Shown piece after piece: positions 9,649 to 21,567 of a stretch of 64,000 nucleotides of DNA (position 1 is the first letter of the stretch; each line of letters begins with the position of its first letter). The stretch covers positions 434,001 through 498,000 of the forward strand of contig NZ_CP027848.1 in the NCBI RefSeq assembly GCF_003019275.1, in the 5' to 3' direction. The position numbers and the translations under genes are program-made. This DNA comes from Staphylococcus muscae. Lineage in GTDB: Bacteria > Bacillota > Bacilli > Staphylococcales > Staphylococcaceae. The notes under the pieces were generated by a model. The model was given only the letters and a program-made list of their open reading frames with translations, was not told the origin of the DNA and did not search any database.

Positions 9649-9674
9649 TAGCACTTGAGATAAATGAGTGCTAA
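9648..9674 (+). promoter_or_regulatory. CIRCE operator (HrcA binding site)
   Basis: Inverted repeat TTAGCACTT-N9-GAGTGCTAA. It matches the CIRCE consensus TTAGCACTC-N9-GAGTGCTAA with a single change in the left arm. It lies 12 bases before the hrcA start, so HrcA should repress its own operon. Confidence 0.95.
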
Positions 9675-9686
9675 TGAGGTGGGAAC

Positions 9687-10673
9687 ATGATTACACAAAG
9701 GCAAATTAGTATTTTAAATGCAATTGTTGAAGATTATGTTGAATTAGGCCAACCCATTGGCTCTACCACGTTAATTAAGCGACATAACGTCAAAGTAAGT
9801 CCAGCAACGATTAGAAATGAGATGAAGTTGTTAGAAGAAAATCACCTGATAGAAAAAACACATTCATCATCAGGTAGAATACCTTCCGAAGCAGGTTTTC
9901 GTCTTTATGTAGATCAATTGTTGGAACATGAAGATGTGGAAGAGCATCCAAACAAATTAAACCTTAATACATTGTTTAGTGAGAATCATTATGATATTTC
10001 AACTACATTAAATCGTCTCGCACAGTTATTTTCTGACCAAACGCACTACACGACGATTGTAGTTGGCCCAGATCATACGAAGGCTGCAATCATTAATGTC
10101 CACTTGATGAAGATCAATGATAAACATTTAATTGTCGTATTAATTTATCAAACGGGTCATGTAAAGCATTTGCATTTATCATCGACGATTACAGTTGATG
10201 ATACTACTGTTATTAAGTTATCAAATTTTATTTCTAATAATCTTGATACATTTTTGAATAACGGAAAGTATCAAATAGATGCATACCGGTTGATGGACTT
10301 TAATGATCATGAAGTGGCTATATTGTTACAGGTGTACTTTCTAATAAAGGACCATCTTGATTCTGAAACATCACGTATTTATTTGGGCGGTAAACATCAA
10401 TTAATCGAACGATTAAATGAAAGTACGGTGACTTCGATACAACCGATATTGAAATATGTGGAATCTGGAAAAATCACGCAATTGATTGACCAAATATCAG
10501 ATGCACCGATTCATATTAGTATTGGTTCTGAGATAGATCAGAACTTAGAAGGAATTGCGATTGTGACCCGGCCATATGCTTTAGCGAATCAAATAGAAGG
10601 TCATATTGCGATAGTTGGCCCAACAGCAATGCGCTATCAAAATGTGATACAATTGCTTAGTCAAACAAGATAA
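9687..10673 (+). CDS. hrcA: Heat-inducible transcription repressor HrcA
   Basis: 328 residues. The N-terminal winged helix ([18 protein letters not shown], then [20 protein letters not shown]) matches HrcA, which binds CIRCE and depends on GroEL for folding. It is the first gene of a hrcA-grpE-dnaK-dnaJ-prmA-rsmE-mtaB series. A GAGGTGGG site precedes the ATG, directly after the CIRCE box, so it is autoregulated. Confidence 0.96.
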   Translation: MITQRQISILNAIVEDYVELGQPIGSTTLIKRHNVKVSPATIRNEMKLLEENHLIEKTHSSSGRIPSEAGFRLYVDQLLEHEDVEEHPNKLNLNTLFSENHYDISTTLNRLAQLFSDQTHYTTIVVGPDHTKAAIINVHLMKINDKHLIVVLIYQTGHVKHLHLSSTITVDDTTVIKLSNFISNNLDTFLNNGKYQIDAYRLMDFNDHEVAILLQVYFLIKDHLDSETSRIYLGGKHQLIERLNESTVTSIQPILKYVESGKITQLIDQISDAPIHISIGSEIDQNLEGIAIVTRPYALANQIEGHIAIVGPTAMRYQNVIQLLSQTR

Positions 10674-10770
10674 AACAATTCAAGAAGTTGAGACAAAAGC
10701 GCTTAGGATATATGCAGAATCGAATGAAGCGTACAACTTTCTATGTCTTAGCTCTGATGGAGGTTTAGGA

Positions 10771-11370
10771 ATGGCAGAAGATAAAGCGTTAAGAGAAGAA
10801 GGAACACAAGAAGAGACAGCTGAAGAAACAGTTGATTTTAACGCAACTGAATCAGAAGAAACTGTCGAACAAGAAGCTGTAAATGAAGAGCAAGTTGAAG
10901 ATACAACTGAACCATCATTAGAACAGCAACTTGAATCGTTACAAGAAGAACTCGATGCTTCTCAAGAAAAATATTTAAGATTATATGCTGAATTTGAAAA
11001 TTATAAGCGCCGTATTCAAAACGAAGCGGATATTCAAAAAACATACCGTGCGCAATCAGTATTAACAGATGTATTACCAACTCTTGATAATATTGAAAGA
11101 GCACTACAAATAGAAGGCGATGATGAATCATTTATTGCACTGAAAAAAGGTGTTCAAATGGTCTATGATAGCCTCATTAAAGCACTTGAAGATAATGGAT
11201 TAGAGCGTATTAAAGCTGAGGGTGAACAATTCGATCCGAACTATCACCAAGCTGTTATCCAAGATGATAATCCTGAATTCGAATCAGGTGCAGTCACTGA
11301 AGAATTACAATCAGGCTATAAGTTGAAAGATCGCGTATTACGCGCATCAATGGTTAAAGTAAATCAATAA
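10771..11370 (+). CDS. grpE: Nucleotide exchange factor GrpE
   Basis: 199 residues. GrpE releases ADP from DnaK. The first 65 residues are a very acidic Glu/Thr-rich tail, followed by the long dimerisation helix ([18 protein letters not shown]) and the C-terminal beta domain with VLRASMVKV. The extended acidic N-terminus is common in staphylococci. TGGAGG precedes the ATG. The 97 bases after hrcA show no terminator. Confidence 0.96.
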   Translation: MAEDKALREEGTQEETAEETVDFNATESEETVEQEAVNEEQVEDTTEPSLEQQLESLQEELDASQEKYLRLYAEFENYKRRIQNEADIQKTYRAQSVLTDVLPTLDNIERALQIEGDDESFIALKKGVQMVYDSLIKALEDNGLERIKAEGEQFDPNYHQAVIQDDNPEFESGAVTEELQSGYKLKDRVLRASMVKVNQ

Positions 11371-11431
11371 TTTTTGACGAAAAACGATCATTTATGTAAA
11401 ATAACATTGTTTGTAAATTAGGAGGAATTAA

Positions 11432-13258
<1,827 letters not shown>

Positions 13259-13297
13259 TAGATCATCATATATAGATTGACTGGTATCAGTCGCTCA

Positions 13298-13334
13298 AAG
13301 GGGCTAGGACAATCATCGTCCCAGCTCCTTTTAC
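13298..13334 (+). terminator. Attenuating hairpin between dnaK and dnaJ
   Basis: 13-bp stem with one G-U pair and one mismatch (arms 13298-13310 and 13318-13330), then TTTTA. It is of the staphylococcal GGGGCTGGGAC type, a relative of the one after sodA. It probably limits read-through from dnaK into dnaJ. Confidence 0.7.
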
Positions 13335-13380
13335 TTTAATGACATTCATTAAAATCGAAACATAAAAAGGAGAGATTGCA

Positions 13381-14517
13381 TTGGCAAAAAGAGACTATTA
13401 TGAAGTCCTTGGTCTTTCGAAGAGTGCTTCGAAAGATGAAATAAAACGTGCTTATCGTAAGCTGTCAAAAAAATATCATCCAGATATTAATAAAGAAGAA
13501 GGCGCTGATGAAAAATTTAAAGAAATCAGTGAAGCTTACGAAGTACTCAGTGATGAAAATAAACGTGCGAACTATGATCAGTTTGGACATGCCGGCGCAC
13601 AAGGTGGTTTTGGACAAGGTGGCTTCAGTGGCCAAGACTTCTCAGGATTCGGCGGTGGCGGTTTCGAAGATATTTTCAGTTCATTCTTCGGTGGTGCACA
13701 GCGTCAACGTGATCCAAACGCGCCGAGAAAAGGTGACGATCTTCAATACACGATGACAGTGACTTTTGAAGAAGCGGTCTTCGGTACGAAAAAAGAAATT
13801 TCAGTTAGAAAAGAAGTTGTTTGTCATACATGTAATGGAGAAGGTGCAAAACCTGGAACGAAAAAGCATACATGTAGTTACTGTAACGGAACTGGGCATG
13901 TGTCAGTAGAACAAAATACAATTTTGGGTCGTGTCCGCACGCAACAAGTTTGCCCTGAATGTAATGGTTCTGGACAAGAATTCGAAGAACCTTGTCCAAC
14001 ATGTCATGGTAAAGGCACAGAAGTTAAGACAGTGAAACTTGAAGTTACTGTACCTGAAGGTGTGGACAACGACCAACAAATCCGACTCTCTGGACAAGGT
14101 TCTCCAGGTGAAAATGGCGGCCCTGCTGGTGACTTATATGTTGTATTCCGTGTACAACCATCTGATAAATTCGAACGTGATGGTGACGATGTATACTATC
14201 ACCATTCTATTAGCTTTGCACAGGCGGCACTCGGCGATGAAATTAAAATTCCGACATTAAATGGACAAGGTATTTTAACGATTCCAGCAGGTACACAATC
14301 AGGCAAACAATTCCGCTTAAAAGGCAAAGGTGTTAAGAATGTTCATGGCTATGGTTACGGTGATTTGTTCGTTAATATCAAAGTGCACACACCAACCAAA
14401 TTAACTGAACGTCAAAAAGAATTGTTGAAAGCATTCGCCGAAGAAAGTGGCGAAGACATAAGCGAACAACCTAGCAATTTCAAAGACAAAGCACGACGTT
14501 TCTTTAAGGGAGATTAA
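13381..14517 (+). CDS. dnaJ: Chaperone DnaJ (Hsp40)
   Basis: 378 residues. J domain with the HPD motif ([12 protein letters not shown]), a Gly/Phe-rich linker at about residues 70-110, and a zinc domain with four CxxCxGxG-type repeats ([32 protein letters not shown]). DnaJ stimulates DnaK ATP hydrolysis and delivers clients. The start codon is TTG, preceded by AAAGGAGAG, giving the family N-terminus [12 protein letters not shown]. Confidence 0.97.
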   Translation: MAKRDYYEVLGLSKSASKDEIKRAYRKLSKKYHPDINKEEGADEKFKEISEAYEVLSDENKRANYDQFGHAGAQGGFGQGGFSGQDFSGFGGGGFEDIFSSFFGGAQRQRDPNAPRKGDDLQYTMTVTFEEAVFGTKKEISVRKEVVCHTCNGEGAKPGTKKHTCSYCNGTGHVSVEQNTILGRVRTQQVCPECNGSGQEFEEPCPTCHGKGTEVKTVKLEVTVPEGVDNDQQIRLSGQGSPGENGGPAGDLYVVFRVQPSDKFERDGDDVYYHHSISFAQAALGDEIKIPTLNGQGILTIPAGTQSGKQFRLKGKGVKNVHGYGYGDLFVNIKVHTPTKLTERQKELLKAFAEESGEDISEQPSNFKDKARRFFKGD

Positions 14518-14519
14518 AA

Positions 14520-15452
14520 ATGAATTGGATAGAATTATCTGTAACTGTAAATGAAGAAGCTGAGTCCATCGTTTCCAATCTGTTACAAGACTTTGGTTCG
14601 AATGGTGTTGCAATCGAAGACTCAAATGAAATTGGAAAAGTTAGAGAAGATAAATACGGTGAAATATTCGATTTAGATCCAACTGATTATCCAGAAACAC
14701 ATATGGTGATAAAAGGGTATTACACAGAAATGCAAGTAGATAATACTTTTGTAGAACGCTTAAAAGAAAAGCTATCGTCAATTGAGGAAATTGACTCAAA
14801 CATTTTACAAATATCTACACAAGTTATTGAAGAATCAGATTGGGAAAATGAATGGAAAAACTACTTCCATCCGTTCCAAGCATCTGAGAAGTTCTTTATA
14901 GTACCCAGCTGGGAAACTGTCGATCAAGGTGATAACTTCTTATATATCGAATTGGATCCAGGCATGGCTTTTGGTACAGGCGATCACCCGACAACCAGTC
15001 TCTGCTTAAAAGCGATTGAACGTGTTGTAAAACCGCACCATTCTGTTATTGATGTAGGGACAGGCTCAGGTATCTTAAGTATTGCGTCACATCTCATTGG
15101 TGCCAAGTCAGTTAAAGCAATTGATTTAGATGAGATGGCTGTGAAAGTTGCAAAAGATAATTTTAAGAAAAATGGTTGTGCGAGTGAAATAGAAACAGCA
15201 ACTGGTAACTTATTAACAAATGAAACAGCACAATATGATGTTGTCATTGCTAATATATTACCCCACATTATCGAATTGATGATTGAAGATAGTTACGAGC
15301 GGTTAAATCCATCTGGTTATTTTATTACATCCGGGATTATTGAAGAGAAAAGCGAGTCAATTCAAACACAAATGAAAGAAGTCGGCTATGAAATCATTGA
15401 TGTCCAACATGATAATGGTTGGGTTTGTATTACTGGACAGAAGGTGAGTTAA
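14520..15452 (+). CDS. prmA: Ribosomal protein L11 methyltransferase
   Basis: 310 residues. PrmA trimethylates ribosomal protein L11. The N-terminal substrate-recognition domain is followed by the SAM-binding motif [12 protein letters not shown] and the catalytic-region motif NILPHIIEL. It starts two bases after dnaJ (AAGGGAG precedes) and ends two bases before rsmE, so the three genes are co-translated. Confidence 0.96.
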   Translation: MNWIELSVTVNEEAESIVSNLLQDFGSNGVAIEDSNEIGKVREDKYGEIFDLDPTDYPETHMVIKGYYTEMQVDNTFVERLKEKLSSIEEIDSNILQISTQVIEESDWENEWKNYFHPFQASEKFFIVPSWETVDQGDNFLYIELDPGMAFGTGDHPTTSLCLKAIERVVKPHHSVIDVGTGSGILSIASHLIGAKSVKAIDLDEMAVKVAKDNFKKNGCASEIETATGNLLTNETAQYDVVIANILPHIIELMIEDSYERLNPSGYFITSGIIEEKSESIQTQMKEVGYEIIDVQHDNGWVCITGQKVS

Positions 15453-15454
15453 TC

Positions 15455-16207
15455 ATGCAACGTTATTTTTTAAATGAAAACGCTGAGAATCATCAGCGTT
15501 TTTTTATCACGAATAAAGATGATATTCATCATATGTCAAAAGTGATGCGCTATACTGAAGGCGACCATATCATCATTAATTTTAATAATAGACAAACATT
15601 CGAAGCTGAAATCATACAAATCGAGAATAATTCAATAGAAATCGAGACAATGGAACAACTGGAGATTGCAACAGAAATGCCAGTGTCCATTACGGTTGCC
15701 AGTGGATTAATCAAATCTGATAAATATGAATGGCTGATTCAAAAGGCGACTGAAATGGGTGCCCATAATTTTATTGCCATTCAAATGGATCGTTCAGTCG
15801 TAAAATTAAATGACCAAAAAGCATCAAAAAAATTAGATAGATGGCAAAAAATAATTAAAGAAGCAGCTGAACAAAGCTATCGACAACTTATTCCAAACAT
15901 AAAATATTACTCGAATTTAAAATATGTATATGATATGATTAGTGAATATGATTATATTCTAATGGCATACGAAGAACAGGCAAAAAATGGTGAGTCATCA
16001 CAATTTAAAAAGATACTTACACAGCTTAAACCAAACGATAAAGTACTCCTCTTGTTTGGGCCAGAAGGTGGCTTTAGTGAAGAGGAAGTGGCATTATTTG
16101 AATCCAATGCACATATTGTTGGCTTAGGACCGCGTATTCTTCGTGCTGAAACAGCCCCGCTATATGCGTTGAGTGCTATTAGTTACGAAATAGAATTAAT
16201 GAGGTGA
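15455..16207 (+). CDS. rsmE: 16S rRNA m3U1498 methyltransferase RsmE
   Basis: 250 residues of the SPOUT (knotted) methyltransferase family: N-terminal PUA-like domain, then LLLFGPEGGFSEEE and GLGPRILRAETAPLYALS, the SAM-binding knot. The frame opens at 15419, inside prmA; the ATG at 15455 follows AAGGTGAG and gives the usual N-terminus MQRYFL. Codons 8-17 form a perfect terminator-like hairpin (15477-15505), which is unusual. Confidence 0.95.
   Translation: MQRYFLNENAENHQRFFITNKDDIHHMSKVMRYTEGDHIIINFNNRQTFEAEIIQIENNSIEIETMEQLEIATEMPVSITVASGLIKSDKYEWLIQKATEMGAHNFIAIQMDRSVVKLNDQKASKKLDRWQKIIKEAAEQSYRQLIPNIKYYSNLKYVYDMISEYDYILMAYEEQAKNGESSQFKKILTQLKPNDKVLLLFGPEGGFSEEEVALFESNAHIVGLGPRILRAETAPLYALSAISYEIELMR
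15477..15505 (+). terminator. Terminator-like hairpin inside the rsmE coding sequence
   Basis: A perfect 10-bp stem (15477-15486 with 15493-15502), six-base loop, and an uninterrupted run of seven T residues (15499-15505). It has all the parts of an intrinsic terminator, yet lies 23 bases inside rsmE. It could trim transcripts of the hrcA operon after prmA unless ribosomes translating rsmE prevent folding. Confidence 0.65.
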
Positions 16208-16211
16208 AGTT

Positions 16212-17558
16212 ATGTCAACAGTTGCCTTTCATACTTTAGGGTGTAAAGTAAACCACTACGAAACAGAAGCAATTTGGCAATTATTTAAAGAAGCTGACTA
16301 CGATCGTGTTGACTTTGAACAAAACGCAGATGTTTTTGTCATCAATACATGTACAGTTACAAATACAGGGGACAAAAAAAGTCGCCAAGTGATCCGCAGA
16401 GCGATCAGACAAAATCCTGATGCAGTTGTTTGTGTAACAGGTTGTTATGCACAGACATCTTCTGCAGAAATTATGGAAATTCCAGGTGTCGATATCGTCG
16501 TTGGTACACAAGACCGTCATAAGCTTTTAGGATATATTGACGAATATCAACAAGAAAGACAACCCATTAATGGTGTAAGTAATATCATGAAGAATCGTAC
16601 ATATGAAGAATTAGATGTACCTTACTTCACTGATAGAACACGTGCATCACTTAAAATTCAAGAAGGGTGTAATAACTTCTGTACATTCTGCATCATTCCA
16701 TGGGCACGTGGATTGATGCGTTCTCGTGATCCACAAAAAGTAGTGGAGCAAGCAACACAACTTGTGCAATCTGGTTATAAAGAAATCGTACTCACTGGTA
16801 TTCATACAGGTGGTTACGGTCAAGACTTAAAAGATTACAACCTGGCACAATTATTACGTGATCTTGAAACAGTGGATGGTCTAGAACGTATTCGTATTTC
16901 ATCTATTGAAGCAAGTCAATTAACTGATGAAGTCATCGATGTATTACAGCATTCAACAAAAGTTGTACGTCATTTGCACATTCCATTACAATCAGGTTCT
17001 GATAGTGTGTTAAAACGTATGCGCCGAAAATATTCAATGGCTCATTTCTCTGAACGCATTAAAAAGCTACATGCCGCATTACCAGGTCTTGCAGTAACAA
17101 GTGATGTTATTGTTGGTTTCCCTGGTGAGACTGAAGCAGAATTTCAAGAAACATATGATTTCATTGTGCAACATCAATTTTCTGAGTTACACGTATTCCC
17201 ATATTCACCAAGAATTGGGACGCCTGCTGCACGTATGGACGATCAAATCGATGAAGAAGTCAAAAATGAACGTGTGCACAAGTTAATCGAGTTAAGTAAC
17301 CAACTTGCCAAAACATATGCATCACAATTTGAAAATGATGTTTTAGAAGTGATTCCAGAAGAAAAAAGTGCTAAAGATGGTGTACTCGTAGGATATGCCG
17401 ATAACTATATGAAGGTAGAATTTGAAGGCGATGTCTCACTTATCGGTGAAATCTGTAAGGTGAAAATTGATAAAGTAGGATATCCAATCAACTACGGTAC
17501 ATTCCTAAGAACGGTTGAACATGCAAATAATCAATCTGAATTTGAAATGCTAGCATAA
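16212..17558 (+). CDS. mtaB: tRNA t6A37 methylthiotransferase MtaB
   Basis: 448 residues of the MiaB-like methylthiotransferase family. Three parts are visible: the N-terminal UPF0004 domain with FHTLGCKVN and CVTGCYAQ cysteines, the radical-SAM cluster motif CNNFCTFC, and a C-terminal TRAM RNA-binding domain. It converts t6A to ms2t6A at position 37 of ANN-decoding tRNAs. It is the last gene of the hrcA series, four bases after rsmE. Confidence 0.95.
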   Translation: MSTVAFHTLGCKVNHYETEAIWQLFKEADYDRVDFEQNADVFVINTCTVTNTGDKKSRQVIRRAIRQNPDAVVCVTGCYAQTSSAEIMEIPGVDIVVGTQDRHKLLGYIDEYQQERQPINGVSNIMKNRTYEELDVPYFTDRTRASLKIQEGCNNFCTFCIIPWARGLMRSRDPQKVVEQATQLVQSGYKEIVLTGIHTGGYGQDLKDYNLAQLLRDLETVDGLERIRISSIEASQLTDEVIDVLQHSTKVVRHLHIPLQSGSDSVLKRMRRKYSMAHFSERIKKLHAALPGLAVTSDVIVGFPGETEAEFQETYDFIVQHQFSELHVFPYSPRIGTPAARMDDQIDEEVKNERVHKLIELSNQLAKTYASQFENDVLEVIPEEKSAKDGVLVGYADNYMKVEFEGDVSLIGEICKVKIDKVGYPINYGTFLRTVEHANNQSEFEMLA

Positions 17559-17617
17559 AATTATAAAGTATTTATATAAAAAAATGGTTGTTATCCATAA
17601 AAATGTAAATTTGTTGA

Positions 17618-17646
17618 TTGACCGTGAATAAGATTTATTTTATACT
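17618..17646 (+). promoter_or_regulatory. SigA promoter of rpsU
   Basis: -35 TTGACC (17618-17623), 17-bp spacer, -10 TATACT (17641-17646). It lies 74 bases before the rpsU start. Confidence 0.8.
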
Positions 17647-17719
17647 AATTTATACATGGTGAGTCACTATGTAAATATGAAAAAAAGTTTTTTTGATATT
17701 TGGAGGGAGGGAAATACAG

Positions 17720-17896
17720 ATGTCTAAAACAGTAGTCCGTAAAAACGAATCACTAGAAGATGCATTACGTCGTTTTAAGCGCTCAGTGTCAAAAAGCGGT
17801 ACAATTCAAGAAGTTCGTAAGCGCGAATTCTATGAAAAACCAAGCGTAAAACGTAAGAAAAAATCTGAAGCTGCTCGTAAGCGTAAATTCAGATAA
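17720..17896 (+). CDS. rpsU: 30S ribosomal protein S21
   Basis: 58 residues, strongly basic, [20 protein letters not shown] matching S21, which helps mRNA binding on the small subunit. The frame opens at 17693, but GGAGGG before the ATG at 17720 sets the start. It has its own promoter and a strong terminator. The yqeY gene that follows rpsU in Bacillus is absent here. Confidence 0.97.
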
Positions 17897-17943
17897 TCAT
17901 TAATGTGTTGAACTCCCTCAACATTCAAAATTAATGATATATG

Positions 17944-17987
17944 AATCTCAAATTTTGGTTAAGTTCCAAAGTTTGAGATTCTTTTTT
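17944..17987 (+). terminator. Terminator of rpsU
   Basis: 15-bp stem with one mismatch (17944-17958 with 17966-17980), seven-base loop, then a CTTTTTTT run. Confidence 0.9.
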
Positions 17988-18078
17988 TCTATGATTTTAT
18001 ACTGTTATAGGTATGACTATAAGTACATAGAAAATTCATGTATACTTAATAAAGAGAGTGAGGTGAATTAAGTACAAG

Positions 18079-18777
18079 ATGGGTTTACATACGTCGATCG
18101 TCAGTGGGGCTATTACATTTCAAGAAGGGATGTATCAATTTGGTGTTTGGATGACGTCACCAATGGTATCTCTTATCTTAACCTGTCTCATCTTTCTTGG
18201 TTTTGTTTACCAACTGTATTCAAATCGTATTCATTTTGCGGGTATCATTTCTATTATTTCATTTTTACTTTTATTGCTAGGATTTATTGTATTAGGAGAT
18301 GTGTCTGCAATTACGTTATTGATGATTATAATAGGAGTTATTCTGGTCATCATTGAACTTTTTGTTGTTGGTGCAGTGCTAGGAATCATTGGTATGGGTC
18401 TTATTATCTTTAGTTTAATCACAATTGGTGATAACTTATCGATGATGCTCTTAAATGTATTTGTTGCATTAATTTTAAGTATTATTGAGTGGGTGATTTT
18501 AGTGAATATTTTCAAAAAAACAATTTCTATATTTGAGAATGTCGTGTTGAAAGATTCTACAAATAAAGAATCTGGTTACACATCGCATAATGATCGCTCT
18601 CATTTAGTGGGAGAGGTCGCTACGACACTCACAGATTTGCGCCCGTCCGGTATCATTCTCTTAAATAATGAACGGATTGATGCGGTATCAGAAGGTCCTT
18701 TTATATTAAAAAATTCACAGGTTGATATTGTTGAGGTTGAAGGGACTCGGGTCGTTGTAAGATTAACAAAATCGTAA
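18079..18777 (+). CDS. NfeD-like membrane protein
   Basis: 232 residues. Several membrane segments occupy about residues 25-155 ([37 protein letters not shown]), followed by a soluble OB-fold NfeD domain ([20 protein letters not shown] to the end). NfeD proteins pair with flotillin-type SPFH proteins, and floA follows 16 bases later. The precise role is unknown; the family is linked to membrane-domain organisation. GTGAGGTG lies upstream of the ATG. Confidence 0.87.
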   Translation: MGLHTSIVSGAITFQEGMYQFGVWMTSPMVSLILTCLIFLGFVYQLYSNRIHFAGIISIISFLLLLLGFIVLGDVSAITLLMIIIGVILVIIELFVVGAVLGIIGMGLIIFSLITIGDNLSMMLLNVFVALILSIIEWVILVNIFKKTISIFENVVLKDSTNKESGYTSHNDRSHLVGEVATTLTDLRPSGIILLNNERIDAVSEGPFILKNSQVDIVEVEGTRVVVRLTKS

Positions 18778-18793
18778 AAGGAGATGGCAAAAT

Positions 18794-19792
18794 ATGTTTT
18801 CAGCAGGATTTATTTCTTTAATTATTATCGCAGTTCTCGTCGTAGTCGCATTAATGATTTTATTTTCATTCGTACCGATTGGACTGTGGATTTCTGCATT
18901 AGCTGCAGGCGTTAAAGTCAGCATCGCCACATTAGTGGGTATGCGCTTACGTCGTGTATCACCTAGAAAGGTAATTGGTCCTTTAATTAAAGCGCATAAA
19001 GCAGGTTTACAGATTACAACAAACCAATTAGAATCACATTACTTAGCAGGTGGTAACGTTGACCGAGTGGTTGATGCCAATATCGCAGCACAACGTGCCG
19101 ATATTAATTTACCATTTGAACGTGGCGCAGCAATTGACTTAGCTGGCCGTGACGTATTAGAAGCAGTTCAAATGTCTGTTAATCCTAAAGTGATTGAAAC
19201 ACCATTTATCGCAGGTGTCGCAATGAACGGGATTGAAGTAAAAGCGAAAGCGCGTATCACAGTGCGTGCTAATATTTCACGCTTAGTGGGTGGTGCTGGT
19301 GAAGATACAATCATCGCCCGTGTTGGTGAAGGTATCGTTTCTACAATTGGTTCAAGTGAACACCATACAGAAGTACTTGAAAACCCTGATAATATCTCTA
19401 AAACTGTTTTAAGTAAAGGTCTTGACTCAGGTACAGCCTTTGAAATTTTATCAATTGATATCGCCGATGTGGATATTAGCAAAAACATTGGTGCAGACTT
19501 GCAAACAGAACAAGCAATTGCTGATAAAAATATCGCACAAGCAAAAGCTGAAGAACGTCGTGCAATGGCCGTAGCACAAGAGCAAGAGATGAAAGCACGT
19601 GTTCAAGAAATGCATGCAAAAGTTGTGGAAGCTGAAGCTGAAGTACCACTTGCAATGGCAGAAGCATTACGTTCGGGTAACATCAGTGTGAAAGAATATT
19701 ATAATTTAAAAAATATTGAGGCAGATACTGGTATGAGAGAAGCCATTAACAAGCACTCTCAAGAGCAAAACAATACACCGTCTGATCAATAA
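18794..19792 (+). CDS. floA: Flotillin-like protein FloA
   Basis: 332 residues. An N-terminal hydrophobic hairpin (about residues 5-45) is followed by an SPFH domain and a long Ala/Glu-rich coiled coil ([20 protein letters not shown] region). FloA scaffolds functional membrane microdomains; in staphylococci it supports oligomerisation of secretion and cell-wall proteins. It is preceded by the NfeD gene and followed by a membrane-anchored protein in the same direction, forming a likely three-gene unit. Confidence 0.95.
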   Translation: MFSAGFISLIIIAVLVVVALMILFSFVPIGLWISALAAGVKVSIATLVGMRLRRVSPRKVIGPLIKAHKAGLQITTNQLESHYLAGGNVDRVVDANIAAQRADINLPFERGAAIDLAGRDVLEAVQMSVNPKVIETPFIAGVAMNGIEVKAKARITVRANISRLVGGAGEDTIIARVGEGIVSTIGSSEHHTEVLENPDNISKTVLSKGLDSGTAFEILSIDIADVDISKNIGADLQTEQAIADKNIAQAKAEERRAMAVAQEQEMKARVQEMHAKVVEAEAEVPLAMAEALRSGNISVKEYYNLKNIEADTGMREAINKHSQEQNNTPSDQ

Positions 19793-19805
19793 ATGAGGTG
19801 ATCTT

Positions 19806-20420
19806 ATGAGTATGGGTTTCATTATTTTCCTCATTACAATTGCCTTTTCATTATTTAGTGCAATGGGGGATAAACAGCATGAAAAACGTCAACAGCATCA
19901 ACCACCTCGTCCTAAAAAGCATTTAGATACACCTGAAAAAGGATTCTTTGAAAAGGTACAAGAATCCTTAGCAGAAATAGAAGAGGCTTTCTCGGAACAA
20001 GAACAACCAGATACTGAAAAGCCAGCTGAGCCCTCACAACAACAAAAGCCTGTTGAACAACCAAAGCGTCCTGAAGTTGTACAGACTGAGAATACAACAC
20101 AATCGACGGTATCAAGCCGACGAAATGATGGTGAACAACAACGCCAACGATTAAATGATATGGTTGCTGAACGTATGAATCAGCTAGATAATGAGTTGCA
20201 CCGTGAACGTCAAAAACAGCTAGCTAGAGTTGAGCGTCGTGCAAGAATGATTATTGAAGATGAATACTTATCTAATCGCACGAAGCAAATCAAGTTGAAG
20301 GCTTTGATGGATACAACAAATGTAAAGAATGCTTCAGATAGAAAAATGGCATTTTCAGAAAATGAAGTGATTAATGGGGTTATCTGGTCTGAGATTTTAA
20401 ACAAACCAAAACAATTATAA
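19806..20420 (+). CDS. Membrane-anchored hypothetical protein next to floA
   Basis: 204 residues, not recognised beyond its place after floA. A single N-terminal membrane segment (FIIFLITIAFSLFSAMG) is followed by a low-complexity Gln/Glu/Pro-rich stretch (about residues 25-105) and a charged coiled-coil-like C-terminal part. ATGAGGTG precedes the ATG and the gene lies 13 bases after floA. Position suggests a partner of the flotillin scaffold; no catalytic motif is seen. Confidence 0.8.
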   Translation: MSMGFIIFLITIAFSLFSAMGDKQHEKRQQHQPPRPKKHLDTPEKGFFEKVQESLAEIEEAFSEQEQPDTEKPAEPSQQQKPVEQPKRPEVVQTENTTQSTVSSRRNDGEQQRQRLNDMVAERMNQLDNELHRERQKQLARVERRARMIIEDEYLSNRTKQIKLKALMDTTNVKNASDRKMAFSENEVINGVIWSEILNKPKQL

Positions 20421-20524
20421 AATTGCATGAGCTGTAAGACAAAATATGTCTTTACAGCTCTCTTTTTATGTCTAGATGTTCTCTCGTAATAAAGTATTTA
20501 TATCAAAACGAAATACGAAAATCA

Positions 20525-20533
20525 TGCTATAAT
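20525..20533 (+). promoter_or_regulatory. Extended -10 promoter for phoH
   Basis: TG at 20525-20526 and TATAAT at 20528-20533 form an extended -10. No clear -35. The transcript would have a leader of roughly 80 bases before phoH. Confidence 0.6.
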
Positions 20534-20548
20534 AAAAGGGAATATGAA

Positions 20549-20592
20549 TAGGTTTATTTGTACCTAATCTCAGTTTTTTGTTAGATTAAGGT
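20549..20592 (+). other. Two mutually exclusive hairpins in the phoH leader
   Basis: Hairpin A pairs TAGGT (20549-20553) with ACCTA (20562-20566). Hairpin B pairs ACCTAATCT (20562-20570) with AGATTAAGGT (20583-20592), one bulged base. The two share 20562-20566, so they cannot form together. A TTTTTT run (20574-20579) lies in the loop of B. A switch is possible but unproven. Confidence 0.4.
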
Positions 20593-20618
20593 CAACAATT
20601 ATGTAAAGGAGCGACTGT

Positions 20619-21566
20619 ATGCCTGAAATTATTCAGATTGATGATATTCACCAAGCACAAGCGTTACTCGGTACGAATGATGAACATATTACGCTTGTTG
20701 AAAATGCATTTGGTGTGATCATTCATGCACGTGGACAAGAGGTTGCAGTAAAAGGACAAAAAGTTGAAGATGTGACTGCAGCTGAGTCAGTTTTACGCAA
20801 CTTATTAAAAGTCATTGAGAAAGGTGAGTCGATTGCTGTTAAAGATGTTCAAGCAGCAATAAAGATGGCTAAAAATGGGACAATTAACCATTTGATCGAT
20901 TTATACGATGAAGCCATCACAAAAGATGCGTATGGTAAAACAATACGTCCAAAAACGATGGGGCAACGTATGTATATTCATGCGATGAAACAACATGACC
21001 TTGTGTTTGGAATTGGACCAGCCGGGACTGGTAAAACATTCTTAGCTGTTGTTTACGCTGCAAAAGCACTCCGCGCTGGCGAAGTAAAACGCATTGTACT
21101 CACAAGACCAGCTGTTGAAGCTGGAGAGTCTCTCGGATTTTTACCAGGAGATTTAAAAGAAAAGGTTGATCCTTATTTAAGACCTTTATATGACGGATTG
21201 CATACAGTTTTGGGGGTAGAACAAACTACACGTTTCATCGAACGTGGTGTCATTGAAATCGCACCTCTCGCATATATGCGTGGACGAACACTAGATGATG
21301 CATTCGTCATACTCGATGAAGCACAAAATACAACGCAAGCACAGATGAAGATGTTTTTAACACGTCTTGGTTTTGGTTCTAAGATGGTTGTCACAGGAGA
21401 CAGAACTCAAATCGACTTGCCAAAAGGGGTCAAAAGTGGCCTTGTAGAGGCTGAACAACGACTAAAGGGAATTAAAGGTTTAAGTATCCAACATCTTGAC
21501 CAAGCAGATGTCGTACGTCATCCACTTGTTGGACGTATCATTACGAGATATGAGGAGGAAGCATAA
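20619..21566 (+). CDS. phoH: PhoH-like ATPase
   Basis: 315 residues. The Walker A motif is [14 protein letters not shown] and the Walker B region is [19 protein letters not shown] is also typical. PhoH family NTPases are linked to RNA metabolism, and the gene is almost always next to ybeY, which follows one base after its stop. Heads a compact cluster phoH-ybeY-dgkA-cdd-era-recO. AAAGGAG precedes the ATG. Confidence 0.95.
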   Translation: MPEIIQIDDIHQAQALLGTNDEHITLVENAFGVIIHARGQEVAVKGQKVEDVTAAESVLRNLLKVIEKGESIAVKDVQAAIKMAKNGTINHLIDLYDEAITKDAYGKTIRPKTMGQRMYIHAMKQHDLVFGIGPAGTGKTFLAVVYAAKALRAGEVKRIVLTRPAVEAGESLGFLPGDLKEKVDPYLRPLYDGLHTVLGVEQTTRFIERGVIEIAPLAYMRGRTLDDAFVILDEAQNTTQAQMKMFLTRLGFGSKMVVTGDRTQIDLPKGVKSGLVEAEQRLKGIKGLSIQHLDQADVVRHPLVGRIITRYEEEA

Positions 21567-21567
21567 T

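Noticed and set aside
10838..11131. 97-codon minus-strand frame with many Leu/His
   Set aside because: Shadow of the acidic Glu/Gln repeats of grpE.
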